Shown: piece after piece, positions 1 to 11,390 of the stretch
How positions within the stretch are numbered: position 1 is the stretch's first letter
Layout of the letters: the number at the start of each line of letters is the position of its first letter
NCBI GenBank assembly: GCA_902567765.1
Contig: CACFNI010000006.1
Coordinates: 1-64,000 of the forward strand
Source: an uncultured Pelagibacteraceae bacterium
Lineage (GTDB): Bacteria > Pseudomonadota > Alphaproteobacteria > Pelagibacterales > Pelagibacteraceae
DNA: 64,000 nucleotides
Direction: 5' to 3'
Notes under the pieces: model-generated
Database searches by the model: none
What the model was told of the DNA's origin: nothing
The model's input: the letters and a program-made list of their open reading frames with translations, nothing else
Translations under genes and position numbers: made by a program

Positions 1-738
1 AATTTTACTTATAAAACACACTCATACTCATTTATAAGAACTCAAAATCAAATATCAAAAATAATTGACATTTCAAGTAATCAATCAAACTCTATAATAC
101 TTTACACTATAGTTGATGTTGATCTTGCTAACTTTTTATTAAAACACAGCGAAAAAAATAAAATTCCTTGTTTCAGTGTTCTTGGAGATTTAATAATTAA
201 TTTTTCAAAAATACTTAATCAGAAAGCTTCACATCTTCCAAGTGGCCAACATACACTTAATGAAGAATATTATAATCGTATAGAAGCAATTCAATTTACA
301 ATGAACCATGATGATGGAAATTTAATTAACGATATTGAAAAATCAGACATAATATTACTTGGAGTTAGCAGAACCAGTAAAACACCAACATCAATTTATC
401 TAGCAAACAGAGGCTTAAGGACTTCTAACATACCTCTTGTAAATGAAAATTCAGTACCAGAAATTTTAAGGAAAAACCCTAAAATATCTTGCGTTGTTGG
501 TCTAACTACAGAGCCAAATAGATTATTAGATTTAAGAAAAAACAGGATGAGTTCCTTACGAGAGACTGAACCAATAGATTATACAAATTTAGAAATGATA
601 TCTAAAGAAGTTGAAGGTGCTAAAAAAACCTTTAAGAAATATAACTGGCCCGTTATTGATGTTACCAGAAAATCGGTTGAGGAAACCGCTGCGTCTATTA
701 TTAAAATTCATGAGATATATAAAAACAATGATAAATAA
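1..738 (+). CDS. ppsR: Pyruvate,phosphate dikinase / PEP synthase regulatory protein (DUF299 family), 5' truncated by window edge
   Basis: Frame +1 is open from base 1 (NFTYKTHSYSFIRTQNQISKII...) into the listed ORF at 301; GVSRTSKTPTSIYLANRG and GLTTEPNRLLDLRKNRM are PPDK-regulatory-protein motifs. Confidence 0.88.
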   Translation, partial: NFTYKTHSYSFIRTQNQISKIIDISSNQSNSIILYTIVDVDLANFLLKHSEKNKIPCFSVLGDLIINFSKILNQKASHLPSGQHTLNEEYYNRIEAIQFTMNHDDGNLINDIEKSDIILLGVSRTSKTPTSIYLANRGLRTSNIPLVNENSVPEILRKNPKISCVVGLTTEPNRLLDLRKNRMSSLRETEPIDYTNLEMISKEVEGAKKTFKKYNWPVIDVTRKSVEETAASIIKIHEIYKNNDK

Positions 739-1315
739 AATAATATTGGCTTCTAAAAGTGGTGTCAGAAAAAAAATATTAGAAGAAAATGGCTTTAGTT
801 GTCTAGTTAAACCAGCTAACATTGATGAAGAGACAATAAAAGAGAGCTTAAAAAATGAAGGAGCAACACCTTTATTAATTTCAAAAAATCTTGCAGAATT
901 AAAAGCAAATAAAATAAGCAAAAGTTTAAATGGTGAAATTGTTATTGGCGCGGATAGCGTTATTGATTTAGAAGGTTATATAGTATCAAAACCAACAAAT
1001 AGAGAAGAAGCATTAACAATACTTAAAAAACTAAACGGTAAAGTGCACAACTTAATTAGTTCGATTTGTGTATCTAGAAATGGACAAATGATATGGAATT
1101 ATAGTGAAAAGGCCGAACTTGTTATGAAAAATTTAAATGATAACGAATTAAAGTCATATTTGTCAAAAATTACAGATGCAGCTTTATACGCTTATAATGT
1201 TTATCAAATAGAGGGCGAGGGGAAAAATTTATTTTCTAAAATTAATGGTGATAAAGATACTATAATGGGCATACCCGTTAAAAGGCTTAAAGAATATTTA
1301 AATAATTTAAAATGA
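728..1315 (+). CDS. maf: Maf-like nucleotide pyrophosphatase
   Basis: MINKIILASKSGVRKKILEENGF...GADSVIDLEGYIVSKP; the listed ORF starts at 611 but the family N-terminus matches the in-frame ATG at 728. Confidence 0.88.
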   Translation: MINKIILASKSGVRKKILEENGFSCLVKPANIDEETIKESLKNEGATPLLISKNLAELKANKISKSLNGEIVIGADSVIDLEGYIVSKPTNREEALTILKKLNGKVHNLISSICVSRNGQMIWNYSEKAELVMKNLNDNELKSYLSKITDAALYAYNVYQIEGEGKNLFSKINGDKDTIMGIPVKRLKEYLNNLK

Positions 1316-2106
1316 AAAAATATATAGTTATAGGAAACCCAATTGAACATTCTTTATCCCCAAAGCTACATAATTATTGGATGAATAAAAATAATATTGA
1401 GGCATCCTACGACAAGAAACTAGTTAATGAAGAAGATTTAGAGAAGATTATCAATGAAGTTAGAATAAAGAATTTACAAGGTATTAATGTGACTGTGCCT
1501 TTTAAAAAGTCTGTTATACCTTTTTTAGATGAGTTAAGCCAAGAATCAAAAGAAACTCAATCAGTTAATACTATTTTATTAGAAAATAAAAAATTGGTTG
1601 GACATAATACAGATATTGCTGGATTTGAGCTTGCTTTAAGACATTCAAATTATGACGTCACAAATAAAAAAACTTTTATTTTAGGCGCTGGTGGAGTTGT
1701 GCCCTCTATAATATTTGCTTTAAAAAAAATGAAGGCTTCTAAAATAATTTTGAGCAACAGAACTCTAGAAAAATCAAAAGAACTCAAAAATTATTTTAAA
1801 GATATAGAAATAGTAAAATGGGGAAATATTCCCTCTGATTTTGACATGATTATTAACGCAACCAGTGTTGGCCTTAAAAAGGGCGATAATTTAGATCTAA
1901 ATTATGAAAAAATAGACTCAAACAAGTTCTTTTATGATTTAATATATAATCCAAAGGAAACAAATTTCCTTAAAAAAGCCAAACAAAATGGTAATAAATT
2001 TGAAAATGGAAAAATGATGTTTTTATATCAAGCGCATCAAGCATTTTCGTTGTGGCATAAAATTATGCCTGACATAAACAACGAAACTATTAAATTATTA
2101 GACTGA
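1312..2106 (+). CDS. aroE: Shikimate dehydrogenase
   Basis: IGNPIEHSLSPKLHNYW, NVTVPFKKSV, LGAGGVVPSIIFAL, NATSVGL motifs. Confidence 0.93.
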   Translation: MKKYIVIGNPIEHSLSPKLHNYWMNKNNIEASYDKKLVNEEDLEKIINEVRIKNLQGINVTVPFKKSVIPFLDELSQESKETQSVNTILLENKKLVGHNTDIAGFELALRHSNYDVTNKKTFILGAGGVVPSIIFALKKMKASKIILSNRTLEKSKELKNYFKDIEIVKWGNIPSDFDMIINATSVGLKKGDNLDLNYEKIDSNKFFYDLIYNPKETNFLKKAKQNGNKFENGKMMFLYQAHQAFSLWHKIMPDINNETIKLLD

Positions 2107-2675
2107 TGAAAAGAATTGGAATAGTTGGAGATATAGGCAGTGGAAAATCTTATGTAGCTTACAAATTTGGTTATCCGGTTTTTAATGCTGATCTAGAAGT
2201 TAGCAAATTATACAGGTTTGACAAATTATGTTTCAAAAAATTAAACAAAATATTACCAAAACATATTCTGACTTTTCCAATAACTAAAAAGCAAATAATT
2301 TCTGCAATTATAGAAAATAATTTAAATTTAAGAAAAATAATTAAAATTATTCACCCTTTAATAAGAAAAAAAATGATTAGATTTTTAAAAAAAAATAAAA
2401 ATAAAAATGTTGTAGTTTTGGACATTCCGCTTTTTTTAGAAAATAAAATTAACAAAAAAAAAGATGTTATAGTCTTTGTAGATTCAAAAAAAAAAGAAAT
2501 AACTAAAAGATTAAAAAAGAGAAAAAATTTTAATATGAAATTAATGAATAAATTTAGGAAAATTCAACTATCTTTAGAATTTAAAAAGAAAAAATCACAA
2601 TTTGTTATTAGAAATAATTTCTCTAAAAAATTTTTAAAAAAAGATATAAATAGAATTTTAGAAACGATTTTATAA
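2106..2675 (+). CDS. coaE: Dephospho-CoA kinase
   Basis: IGIVGDIGSGKSYVA P-loop, VVLDIPLFLENK; aroE-coaE-dnaQ order typical of alphaproteobacteria. Confidence 0.9.
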   Translation: MKRIGIVGDIGSGKSYVAYKFGYPVFNADLEVSKLYRFDKLCFKKLNKILPKHILTFPITKKQIISAIIENNLNLRKIIKIIHPLIRKKMIRFLKKNKNKNVVVLDIPLFLENKINKKKDVIVFVDSKKKEITKRLKKRKNFNMKLMNKFRKIQLSLEFKKKKSQFVIRNNFSKKFLKKDINRILETIL

Positions 2676-3347
2676 ATGCTTGAAGTAATATTGGATACGG
2701 AAACTACTGGACTATCAGTTAAAGATGGTCATAGAATTGTTGAAATAGGTTGTATAGAATTAGATAATCAAATACCTACAAAAAAAAAGTTCCATTGTTA
2801 TTTAAATCCTGAGAGAAAAGTATCGGAGAAAGCATTAGAAATACATGGTTATACTGATGAGTTTTTATCAGATAAAAAAAAATTTGCAGACATAGCAGAT
2901 GATTTTTTAAAATTTATTGAAAATAAAAAATTAATTATTCATAATGCCGAATTCGATTTAGGTCACTTAAATAACGAGTTAAATTTATTAGGAAAAAAAA
3001 GAATTAATAAAGATCAAGTTGTAGATACTCTTGACTTAGCAAGAGAAAAATTCCCTGGTTCCTCAATTAGTTTAGATGCTTTGTGTAAAAGATTTAGAAT
3101 TGATAATTCTAAAAGATCGTATCACACCGCTCTGATAGATTGTGAATTGCTTTCCAAAGTTTATATAAACTTGATAGATCAAAAAGAACCCACTTTAAAT
3201 TTAGAAAATCAAAGTGAAAAAAAAGAAAATTTAGATTTAGTAAATAATTTCATGTATTATAAAAAAATTATTGAACCTTCTAAGGAAGAGCTGGATTTAC
3301 ACAAAAAATTTTTAAAAAAGAGTCTAAAAAAAAATTATTTTAATTAA
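2676..3347 (+). CDS. dnaQ: DNA polymerase III epsilon subunit (3'-5' exonuclease)
   Basis: ILDTETTGLSVKDGHRIVEIGCIEL, HNAEFDLGHLN, YHTALIDCELLSKVY exonuclease motifs. Confidence 0.93.
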   Translation: MLEVILDTETTGLSVKDGHRIVEIGCIELDNQIPTKKKFHCYLNPERKVSEKALEIHGYTDEFLSDKKKFADIADDFLKFIENKKLIIHNAEFDLGHLNNELNLLGKKRINKDQVVDTLDLAREKFPGSSISLDALCKRFRIDNSKRSYHTALIDCELLSKVYINLIDQKEPTLNLENQSEKKENLDLVNNFMYYKKIIEPSKEELDLHKKFLKKSLKKNYFN

Positions 3348-3762
3348 ATTTACCTTTATAAAGTTCCTCAAAATCAACTTTTTTGCTAAACTTTACATCT
3401 TGAAAGCCACAGTCGTGGATTAGATTTAATAGTGCTTTTTCTAATCTTGGGTAAATATCTTTTTGGACATTGCATAGTAGAATTTTTTCTAATTTTTTTT
3501 TATCGACCATTTTCTCATTTATCTTCACTACAGTTGCATAATTTATTTCAAAATAGGATCTTCTTTCACTCGCTTCTTTATCTTCGTATTTTAAAGTAGT
3601 ACAAACCTCAACCATCTGATTTTTAAGTGCCTTTGAAGTAATATTTATAGTCAGATGATACTTTGATATATTTTCTTTTACAAATAGGTAAGTTTCAATG
3701 TCAGGTGTTTCACTAGACATATCCTTTATAAACTCCGATAATATTTTATAGTTTTCTGTCAT
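3340..3762 (-). CDS. secB: Protein-export chaperone SecB
   Basis: SecB-family fold sequence (KDMSSETPDIETYLFVKENISKYHLTINITSKAL); adjacent to dnaQ and fxsA. Confidence 0.82.
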   Translation of the reverse strand: MTENYKILSEFIKDMSSETPDIETYLFVKENISKYHLTINITSKALKNQMVEVCTTLKYEDKEASERRSYFEINYATVVKINEKMVDKKKLEKILLCNVQKDIYPRLEKALLNLIHDCGFQDVKFSKKVDFEELYKGKFN

Positions 3763-4171
3763 TATCTTCTTCTATATCTTCTGCCTCTCCTTCAATAAAA
3801 TCTTTTTTTTCTTTTACTTTCTTTGAATAGTTTTTACTAATATTTTTTAATAAAAATTTTCTTGTAGGTGGAAAAATAATTAGCAAACCTAAAAAATCAG
3901 TGGCAAAACCTGGAATAATTAATAATAAAGCAGCAAAGGCAAGAGCTGCTCCAGAAATGATCTCATACATTGGTAGCTCGTTTTTAATTAATTGGGACAT
4001 TCCTGATCTCAGAGTATTAAAACCCTCATACCTTGCATATAGCAATCCAATAAAAGCAGTTAAAAAAATTAGAAAAATTGTTGTTACAGCACCAATTTGT
4101 GATCCAATTTTAATAAATAAGTAAATTTCAATTATTGGTATCGAAATAATTAATATTATCAGTGAGTTCAT
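3746..4171 (-). CDS. fxsA: FxsA family membrane protein
   Basis: IEIYLFIKIGSQIGAVTTIFLIFLTAFIGLLYARYEGF...IIPGFATDFLGLLIIFPPTR. Confidence 0.85.
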   Translation of the reverse strand: MNSLIILIISIPIIEIYLFIKIGSQIGAVTTIFLIFLTAFIGLLYARYEGFNTLRSGMSQLIKNELPMYEIISGAALAFAALLLIIPGFATDFLGLLIIFPPTRKFLLKNISKNYSKKVKEKKDFIEGEAEDIEEDNDRKL

Positions 4172-4229
4172 TTGTCTGTAGTGTAAATTGCTAGTTGAAA
4201 TAAAGCAACATAGTACATATTATCAATAT

Positions 4230-4823
4230 ATGAATGGTGGTTTTGAATATATTGATATTATACTCTTAGCAATGATTGCAGGGTTTATTTTTCTAAGATT
4301 AAGGGGAATACTAGGGAAAAGAACAGGCTTTGAAGGAAAAATTAGAGAGGAATTTAATAAAGAATTTACAAACAATGTAACAAAAAAGAATATTGATAGA
4401 GAAAATTTTGACGATGCAGCAAAAAAGGATTTTTTAAATGGAGCAAAAATTGCGTATGAAACAATAATTACAGATTTTAGTGATAATGATAATAAACTTA
4501 CAGATAGTAAACCACTCATAAGTAAAAAAATTTATGATCAATTTAATCAAGCCTTACAAGACAGAAGTAAAAGGGGTCATTATGCAGAAATAACATTTAT
4601 TGGAGTAAATTCTGCTATCATTAAAGAACATAAAAACATAGACCAAATTTTAAAAGTAACAGTAGATTTCGTAAGTGAGGTTATTACTTGCATCAAAGAT
4701 AAAAATAAAAATATTATTTCTGGAGATCCAAAAAAAATAAAGAAAATTCATGATACATGGGTTTTTTCTAGAGATATTCGTTCAAATAATCCAAATTGGC
4801 AACTTGTAGATATTTTAACTTAA
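4230..4823 (+). CDS. Tim44/TimA-like domain protein
   Basis: N-terminal TM helix then Tim44-like domain (RLRGILGKRTGFEGK...); the ORF extends to TTG 4188 but ATG 4230 is the likelier start. Confidence 0.8.
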   Translation: MNGGFEYIDIILLAMIAGFIFLRLRGILGKRTGFEGKIREEFNKEFTNNVTKKNIDRENFDDAAKKDFLNGAKIAYETIITDFSDNDNKLTDSKPLISKKIYDQFNQALQDRSKRGHYAEITFIGVNSAIIKEHKNIDQILKVTVDFVSEVITCIKDKNKNIISGDPKKIKKIHDTWVFSRDIRSNNPNWQLVDILT

Positions 4824-5240
4824 TTGAATAAAAAATTTACAGATAAGGACAAAAAAGACTGGGAAAAGTTTATTAACAGTAAAGATAAAATTTTTAACAA
4901 AGATTTATCTGAAAATAAAAAAAATTATTCAAGTACAGGATCGAAAACAATTGATTTACACGGATCTTCTTTAGAAAGTGCAAACAAAATTGTAAGCGAA
5001 CAAATTAAACTTTGTTCATATTCTAAAATTAAAAAACTTATAGTTATTACTGGAAAAGGACTAAGATCTAGCACACATAATAATCCTTATGTTTCTAAAG
5101 ATTTAAGTATTCTAAAACATTCAGTTCCTGAATTTATTAAATCTAATTCAGAGTTAATGAAACTTATTAAAGAAATAAAGGAAGCTAATGAAGGTGATAG
5201 TGGAGCTTTCGATATTCATCTAAAAAATATTAAAGAATAA
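4824..5240 (+). CDS. Smr domain protein (TTG start)
   Basis: [19 protein letters not shown]...[14 protein letters not shown]: Smr motifs LHG and TGKG. Confidence 0.85.
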   Translation: MNKKFTDKDKKDWEKFINSKDKIFNKDLSENKKNYSSTGSKTIDLHGSSLESANKIVSEQIKLCSYSKIKKLIVITGKGLRSSTHNNPYVSKDLSILKHSVPEFIKSNSELMKLIKEIKEANEGDSGAFDIHLKNIKE

Positions 5241-6600
5241 ACTTAGACAAATCTGTATCTTTAACCAACTCGCCAAGATTTTTTTTAACATAATCCGAGT
5301 TAATAGTGATTTTTTTTCCAGAATTATCAGTTGCAGTAAAACTTATATCATCCAAAACTCTTTCAATAATAGTATGTAGTCTTCTTGCTCCGATATTTTC
5401 TACAGTCGAATTAACTTCTGTTGCTAAGTTTGCAATTGTATCAATACCATCATCTGAAAAATCTAATTCAACGTTTTCCGTTTTTAAAAGAGCTTTATAT
5501 TGTTTAATTAATGAATTATCAGGTTCTTTCAAAATTCTTTTGAAATCATCACTAGTTAATGCATCAAGTTCAACTCTTATTGGCAAACGGCCCTGTAGTT
5601 CAGGTAATAAATCTGAAGGTTTTGCAAGTTGGAAAGCACCCGATGCGATAAATAAAATATGATCAGTTTTAATTGGTCCATACTTTGTACTAACAGTCGT
5701 GCCCTCAATTAAAGGTAATAAGTCTCTTTGTACACCTTCCCTAGAAACATCACCACCAACACGATCTGTACGAGCTGAAATTTTGTCAATTTCATCAAGA
5801 AACACAATCCCATTATTTTCAGTTGAATTTTTAGCAGCTTTAATAATTTTATCTTGTTCAATAAGTTTATCTGACTCTTCATTAATCAAAATTTCGTGAG
5901 ACTCCTTAACAGTCATTTTTTTCTTTTTTGGTTTATTTCCCATTGATTTTCCGAGCATTTCTCCAAGATTTATCATACCAACGTTTGCTCCAGGCATTCC
6001 AGGTATTTCAAAAGATGGCATTGAACTTGTTTCGCTAACAGCAATTTCAATTTCGTTTTCGTCTAAGTCACCGTTTCTTAATCTTTTTCTAAAACTTTCT
6101 CTAGTTGCTATGCTGGCTTTATTTCCAACTAAAGCATCAAGAACTTTTTCCTCCGCATTTTTTTGAGCTATAGCTGATACTTCTTTTCTTTTTTTTACTT
6201 TTTCCATTGCTATAGCAATCTCTAATAAGTCTCTTACAATTTGTTCAACATCTCTTCCAACATAACCAACTTCAGTAAATCTAGTAGCTTCTACTTTTAC
6301 AAAAGGTGCCTCAGCAAGTTTTGATAATCTTCTAGAAATTTCTGTTTTTCCTACACCGGTCGGTCCTATCATCAAAATATTTTTAGGCAAGACCTCATCT
6401 CTCATTTCTCCTTCAAGGGCCTGTCTTCTCCATCTATTTCTTAATGCTATTGCAACAGCTCTTTTAGCTTTATTTTGTCCAACTACATACCTATCAAGTT
6501 CAGAAACTATCTCCCTTGGAGATAAAGAGCTTATATAAGACTTATTATCATCTTTATTTTTATCTTTTTGAACCAATGTTGTTACGTTTGAATTTTCCAT
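5230..6600 (-). CDS. hslU: HslU ATPase subunit of HslVU protease
   Basis: [44 protein letters not shown] Walker A; FLDEIDKI Walker B. Confidence 0.97.
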   Translation of the reverse strand: MENSNVTTLVQKDKNKDDNKSYISSLSPREIVSELDRYVVGQNKAKRAVAIALRNRWRRQALEGEMRDEVLPKNILMIGPTGVGKTEISRRLSKLAEAPFVKVEATRFTEVGYVGRDVEQIVRDLLEIAIAMEKVKKRKEVSAIAQKNAEEKVLDALVGNKASIATRESFRKRLRNGDLDENEIEIAVSETSSMPSFEIPGMPGANVGMINLGEMLGKSMGNKPKKKKMTVKESHEILINEESDKLIEQDKIIKAAKNSTENNGIVFLDEIDKISARTDRVGGDVSREGVQRDLLPLIEGTTVSTKYGPIKTDHILFIASGAFQLAKPSDLLPELQGRLPIRVELDALTSDDFKRILKEPDNSLIKQYKALLKTENVELDFSDDGIDTIANLATEVNSTVENIGARRLHTIIERVLDDISFTATDNSGKKITINSDYVKKNLGELVKDTDLSKFIL

Positions 6601-7115
6601 TAAATTTTTTCTATAGTTACTTTATCATTCGTAAAAACACATATTTCAGAGGCAACTTTTATTGCTTTTTTAGCAATCTCTTCAGCAGTTAAGTTCGTAT
6701 CCATTAAAACCTTTGCTGATGCTAAAGCATAGTTTCCACCAGAGCCAATTCCTATAACATCTCCTTCTGGTTCCAAAACGTCTCCCGTTCCGGAAATAAT
6801 AAAACTCTTTTCCTTATCACCTATTGCCATTAACGCTTCTAGTCTTCTTAGATATTTGTCTGTTCTCCAGTCCTTAGCTAATTCAACAGCTGCTCTTGTT
6901 AAATTGCCTGCATGTTTTTCTAATTTAGACTCTAATCTTTCAAACAAAGTTAGTGCATCTGCTGTTGATCCAGCAAAACCTGCTATCACATTTCTTTTCT
7001 CAATCTTTCTAACTTTGTTAGCAGTACTTTTGATAACAGTATTACCCATGCTTACCTGTCCATCACTAGCAACTACAACATCTTTATTCTTTCTAACTAA
7101 AACAATCGTTGTCAT
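6600..7115 (-). CDS. hslV: HslV peptidase subunit
   Basis: [27 protein letters not shown]; adjacent to hslU. Confidence 0.96.
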   Translation of the reverse strand: MTTIVLVRKNKDVVVASDGQVSMGNTVIKSTANKVRKIEKRNVIAGFAGSTADALTLFERLESKLEKHAGNLTRAAVELAKDWRTDKYLRRLEALMAIGDKEKSFIISGTGDVLEPEGDVIGIGSGGNYALASAKVLMDTNLTAEEIAKKAIKVASEICVFTNDKVTIEKI

Positions 7116-7205
7116 AGTTGTTAAATGGATATTATTTTTGATAGTTCAAGGGCTTTATTAGTTATGTTGATATAACTAAATAATGGAGATATACCTATAA
7201 AAATT

Positions 7206-7796
7206 ATGAAGCGAAAAGCCAATATCACAAGAAAAACAAAAGAAACATCAATTAAAGTAGACCTTAATATTGATGGTAAAGGAAAGTATAAAATTGACAC
7301 AGGAATTGGTTTTCTTAATCATATGCTAGAACAGTTATCAAAACACTCCTCAATAGATTTAAGCGTCAAAGCTAAAGGAGATACACATATAGATTTACAT
7401 CATACGACTGAGGATATTGGAATTGCAATTGGTGAATGTTTAAAAAAAGCATCTAAAAATTTTGTTGGTATAAAAAGATATGCTCATGCTCTACTTCCTA
7501 TGGATGAAACATTGACTAGAGTTGCTATTGACATTTCTAACAGACCTTATCTAATTTGGAATGTTAAATTAAAAGTAGAAAAGTTAGGAGAGATGGATAC
7601 TGAACTTTTTAAAGAATGGTTCCAAGCATTTGCGCAATCAGCAGGAGTAACTTTACATGTAGAAAACATTTATGGTGATAACAGTCATCACATTATAGAA
7701 TCTTGTTATAAAGGATTAGCTAGATCATTGAGAGCAGCATTAGAATTGGATCCAAGAAATAAAAATACAGTGCCCTCTACAAAAGGTTCTTTATAA
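7206..7796 (+). CDS. hisB: Imidazoleglycerol-phosphate dehydratase
   Basis: [46 protein letters not shown]. Confidence 0.97.
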   Translation: MKRKANITRKTKETSIKVDLNIDGKGKYKIDTGIGFLNHMLEQLSKHSSIDLSVKAKGDTHIDLHHTTEDIGIAIGECLKKASKNFVGIKRYAHALLPMDETLTRVAIDISNRPYLIWNVKLKVEKLGEMDTELFKEWFQAFAQSAGVTLHVENIYGDNSHHIIESCYKGLARSLRAALELDPRNKNTVPSTKGSL

Positions 7797-7808
7797 GAAG
7801 AAGAATTA

Positions 7809-8435
7809 ATGAAAGTCGCAATAGTCGATTATAATTCGGGGAATATAAGCTCTGTAATAAACTCCTTCAGGGAAGTTGCCAAAGATAAAGTAAATATTGA
7901 AGTAACCTCAGATTTAAAGAAAATTGAATCTAGTGATAAGGTGGTTTTACCAGGACAAGGCTCGTTTAAGAGTTGTGTAGATGCCTTAAACAAAATAAGT
8001 GGTCTTACAGAAACACTTAACGAGTTTGCAATAATTAATAAAAAACCTCTTCTTGGAATTTGTGTTGGTTTACAAATGTTTGCTGATATCGGTTATGAAG
8101 AAACTGAAACAAAAGGTTTGGGTTGGATTTCAGGTAAAGTTTCAAAAATGAATAATCAAAACGGAAAATATAAACTTCCTCATATTGGTTGGAATCAAAT
8201 TAGTATTGTTAAGGATAGCAAAATTTTTAAGGATATAGAAAATAATTCTCATATGTATTTTGTTCACAGCTATGAATTTATTCCGAAAGATAAAAATGTA
8301 ATTTCAGCAACAACAGATTATTCCTCAAATATTGTTTGCTCTGTTGAAAAAGAAAATATATTTGGAACTCAATTTCATCCAGAAAAGAGTGATAAGATCG
8401 GACTTAAAATAATTAATAATTTTATAATTTTATAA
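7809..8435 (+). CDS. hisH: Imidazole glycerol phosphate synthase, glutaminase subunit
   Basis: PGQGSFKSC, LGICVGLQMF, GTQFHPEKS. Confidence 0.96.
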   Translation: MKVAIVDYNSGNISSVINSFREVAKDKVNIEVTSDLKKIESSDKVVLPGQGSFKSCVDALNKISGLTETLNEFAIINKKPLLGICVGLQMFADIGYEETETKGLGWISGKVSKMNNQNGKYKLPHIGWNQISIVKDSKIFKDIENNSHMYFVHSYEFIPKDKNVISATTDYSSNIVCSVEKENIFGTQFHPEKSDKIGLKIINNFIIL

Positions 8436-9152
8436 ATGAAAATATTTCCAGCAATAGATATAAAGGATAAAAAGTGCGTAAGATTGACCAAAGGAGATTT
8501 TGATAATAAAACAGAGTATGAAATATCCCCAATTGAACAAGCAAACAAATATAAAGATCATGGTTTTAAAAATTTACATATTGTTGATCTAGATGGGGCT
8601 TTAACAGGTGAAACGATTAATTTAGATATCATTCAAGAAATAGTGAGTAAATTCGATTTAAATATTGAAATTGGAGGAGGTATCAGAAACTTTGATAGTA
8701 TTCAAAAATATACAGATGTTGGAGTTGAGAAAGTTATTTTAGGAAGTGCAGCTATAAAAGATAAAAATTTTTTAAAAGAAGCATGTGAAAAATTCCCAAA
8801 TAAAATTGCTTTAGCTTTGGATGCTAAAGATGGATATTTATCAATATTTGGTTGGAAGGAAAACTCTAAAGTATTAACTAGAGATTATTTAAATGCAGTT
8901 AATGAATATGGCGTTAGCAGATTGATTTTTACTGATATTAATCGGGATGGTATGAAGCAAAGTCCTAATTTTGAAGAAACGGCAAAAGTTGCTGAACTAT
9001 CTAATTGTCCCGTAATTATATCTGGTGGAGTATCATCCGTTAATGATATCAAAAAAGCTAAGGACTTAAAAAATATCGAAGGTATAATAGTTGGTAAAGC
9101 AATTTACGATGGCGATATCTTATTAGAAGAATTGGTAGAAGAAGATGCTTAA
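8436..9152 (+). CDS. hisA: ProFAR isomerase
   Basis: [27 protein letters not shown]; his operon context. Confidence 0.95.
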   Translation: MKIFPAIDIKDKKCVRLTKGDFDNKTEYEISPIEQANKYKDHGFKNLHIVDLDGALTGETINLDIIQEIVSKFDLNIEIGGGIRNFDSIQKYTDVGVEKVILGSAAIKDKNFLKEACEKFPNKIALALDAKDGYLSIFGWKENSKVLTRDYLNAVNEYGVSRLIFTDINRDGMKQSPNFEETAKVAELSNCPVIISGGVSSVNDIKKAKDLKNIEGIIVGKAIYDGDILLEELVEEDA

Positions 9153-9900
9153 AAATAGAATAATTCCCTGCTTAGATGTAAAAAAAGGTCGTGTGGTTAA
9201 AGGGATTAACTTTGTTGATCTAAAAGATGCTGGAGATCCCGTTGAGCAGGCAAAAATTTATAGTGAGGGTGGTGCTGATGAAATTTGTTTTTTAGATATT
9301 ACAGCATCTAATGAAAATAGAGATATTATCTATGATGTTGTTAAGAAAACTTCTAAGAAATGCTTTGTCCCTTTAACAGTAGGTGGAGGAATAAAAAGCA
9401 TTGAGGATATTAGAAAATTGCTTAATTGTGGAGCAGATAAAGTTTCAATAAATACTGCCGCAGTACAAGACTCAAAGATTGTTAAAGATAGTTCTCAAAA
9501 GTTTGGTTCACAGTGTATTGTTGTTGCAATTGATGCAAAAAACAATGGAGATATGTGGGAGATTTACACTCATGGTGGAAGAAATAGAACTGGGATTGAT
9601 GCAATTAAATTTGCAAAAAAAATGGAAGAAAGTGGAGCAGGAGAATTATTAGTAACATCAATGGATAGAGATGGGACTCAAGTTGGATATGATATTGATT
9701 TGATGTCTAAAATTTCTTCAAAAGTAAATATTCCTGTCATTGCTTCTGGTGGTGTTGGAAATTTAGATCATTTAGTTGATGGCATTAAACTAGGAAAAGC
9801 GAGCGCTGTTTTAGCGGCATCAATTTTTCATTACGGAAAACATTCAATTAAACAAGCCAAGGAATATTTGGATTCAAAAGGAATACCTGTTAGAATTTAA
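9145..9900 (+). CDS. hisF: Imidazole glycerol phosphate synthase, cyclase subunit
   Basis: [47 protein letters not shown]. Confidence 0.97.
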   Translation: MLKNRIIPCLDVKKGRVVKGINFVDLKDAGDPVEQAKIYSEGGADEICFLDITASNENRDIIYDVVKKTSKKCFVPLTVGGGIKSIEDIRKLLNCGADKVSINTAAVQDSKIVKDSSQKFGSQCIVVAIDAKNNGDMWEIYTHGGRNRTGIDAIKFAKKMEESGAGELLVTSMDRDGTQVGYDIDLMSKISSKVNIPVIASGGVGNLDHLVDGIKLGKASAVLAASIFHYGKHSIKQAKEYLDSKGIPVRI

Positions 9901-9901
9901 C

Positions 9902-10174
9902 ATGTTAAGCACATTAGAAAAATTACTTAATCTTGTAAGAGATCGTAAAAATAATTCATTAGAAGGCTCATACACAAATAAATTACTGAAAGATAAGAAT
10001 TTGAGTATGGAAAAAGTTTTAGAGGAAATAAATGAACTTATTGAGGCTGTAAAAAATGATACAAATAAAGTTCATGAGGCAGCCGATGTTTTTTATCATT
10101 TAATAGTATATCTTGAAGCAAATAATATTAAAATTGAAGATGTGATGCTTGAACTAAAAAAAAGGGAAAAATAA
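9902..10174 (+). CDS. hisE: Phosphoribosyl-ATP pyrophosphatase
   Basis: SYTNKLL...EEINELIEAVKNDTNKVHEAADVFYHLIVYLEA MazG-like motif; follows hisF. Confidence 0.93.
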   Translation: MLSTLEKLLNLVRDRKNNSLEGSYTNKLLKDKNLSMEKVLEEINELIEAVKNDTNKVHEAADVFYHLIVYLEANNIKIEDVMLELKKREK

Positions 10175-10180
10175 AATTTT

Positions 10181-10519
10181 ATGAGTAAACTAAAAATTAT
10201 TTTTATAATAATTATAGGATTTATTTCATATAAAGTTTTTATAGCAATTAAAGACTTTAACATTGGAGTTGGTAATAGAGTTGCGATGATTGAGGAACAA
10301 GCAGGTTTTGAAAAAGAGGGAGAGGTGATTGGTCTTATGATGTATCTAGATGGTGAACTACAAGAACATCTTTTAACTCCATCAAAATCAAAATGTTTAA
10401 AAATGAAGGAAATTGCAGAAGAAAATTCTTATGCAGATTATGAGTGTGCTGTTGTCTTTGCAGTATTGCAGGGAAATAAAATTTTAAGTATTATTGAGGA
10501 AATAGAGGTTATTGAATGA
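10181..10519 (+). CDS. Conserved hypothetical protein with N-terminal membrane anchor
   Basis: N-terminal hydrophobic helix (LKIIFIIIIGFISYKVFIAI) plus soluble domain; within the his-hinT run. Confidence 0.7.
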   Translation: MSKLKIIFIIIIGFISYKVFIAIKDFNIGVGNRVAMIEEQAGFEKEGEVIGLMMYLDGELQEHLLTPSKSKCLKMKEIAEENSYADYECAVVFAVLQGNKILSIIEEIEVIE

Positions 10520-10881
10520 AGTATGATGAAAACAATGTCTTTGCAAAAATATTAAGAGGAGAAATACCTTGTAAAAAAATATATGAGGATAATTTTATTT
10601 TATCTTTTTATGATATTAATCCTCAAAAAAAAATTCATGCGCTGGTGATACCAAAAGGAAAATATATTGATTTAGATGATTTTTCTGAAAAAGCATCTTC
10701 TGATGAGATTTTAGGATTGTTAAAAGGTTTGAGAATAGTTGCTCAAAAATTAGGAATATCAACAGATAAAGGCAAAGGTTACCGTGTACTCTCAAATATT
10801 AGCGAGGATGGAGGCCAAGAAGTTCCTCACTTGCATTTTCATTTATTTGGGGGAGAAAAAATTGGTAAAATGGTTCAGTGA
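10516..10881 (+). CDS. HIT family (histidine triad) hydrolase, HinT-like
   Basis: NVFAKILRGEIPCKKIYED...VPHLHFHLFGG histidine triad. Confidence 0.92.
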   Translation: MKYDENNVFAKILRGEIPCKKIYEDNFILSFYDINPQKKIHALVIPKGKYIDLDDFSEKASSDEILGLLKGLRIVAQKLGISTDKGKGYRVLSNISEDGGQEVPHLHFHLFGGEKIGKMVQ

Positions 10882-11390
10882 TTGAAAATATTTCTAGAAT
10901 TTACTTAGAAATTAAATCTCTTAACGAGTTGAATGAGGTTAAAAAACCTGATGGTAATTATTCAATTTATTTAGTTAATCCAAATGATTTTCAATTAAAT
11001 AAATTTCTTTATAAACAAATTGGTAAAAAATATTTTTGGAAAGACAGATTGGAATGGTCAAATAAAAATTGGATAGATTACGTCTCAAATAAAAAAATTT
11101 CGACATATGTTTTGAAAGATAATGAGGATATAGTTGGTTATTTTGAATTAATTTTTCACAATATTAAAGAGGAGGCAGAAATAGCATATTTTGGAATTTT
11201 AGAAGATTATTTTGGTAAAAAATTAGGTGGTTATCTTTTAAGCCAAGCTATTAAAAAAGCTTTTCAATTAAACATAAATCGTCTATGGCTTCATACGTGT
11301 TCTTTAGATCACAAAAATGCTTTAAAAAATTACTTATCAAGGGGAATGGCTATTTTTAAATCTGAAACATTAAAAGCAAAAATAGCTTAA
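10878..11390 (+). CDS. GNAT family N-acetyltransferase
   Basis: AEIAYFGILEDYFGKKLGGYLLSQAIKKAF acetyl-CoA-binding motif. Confidence 0.8.
   Translation: MIENISRIYLEIKSLNELNEVKKPDGNYSIYLVNPNDFQLNKFLYKQIGKKYFWKDRLEWSNKNWIDYVSNKKISTYVLKDNEDIVGYFELIFHNIKEEAEIAYFGILEDYFGKKLGGYLLSQAIKKAFQLNINRLWLHTCSLDHKNALKNYLSRGMAIFKSETLKAKIA

Noticed and set aside
589-921. Minus-strand ORF of 110 aa
   Set aside because: Antisense to ppsR/maf, no recognisable family; artefact of AT-rich low-stop antisense frames.
7158-7179. 8-bp inverted repeat TTAGTTAT...ATAACTAA between hslV and hisB
   Set aside because: Short and AT-rich; insufficient to call a regulatory element without conservation data.
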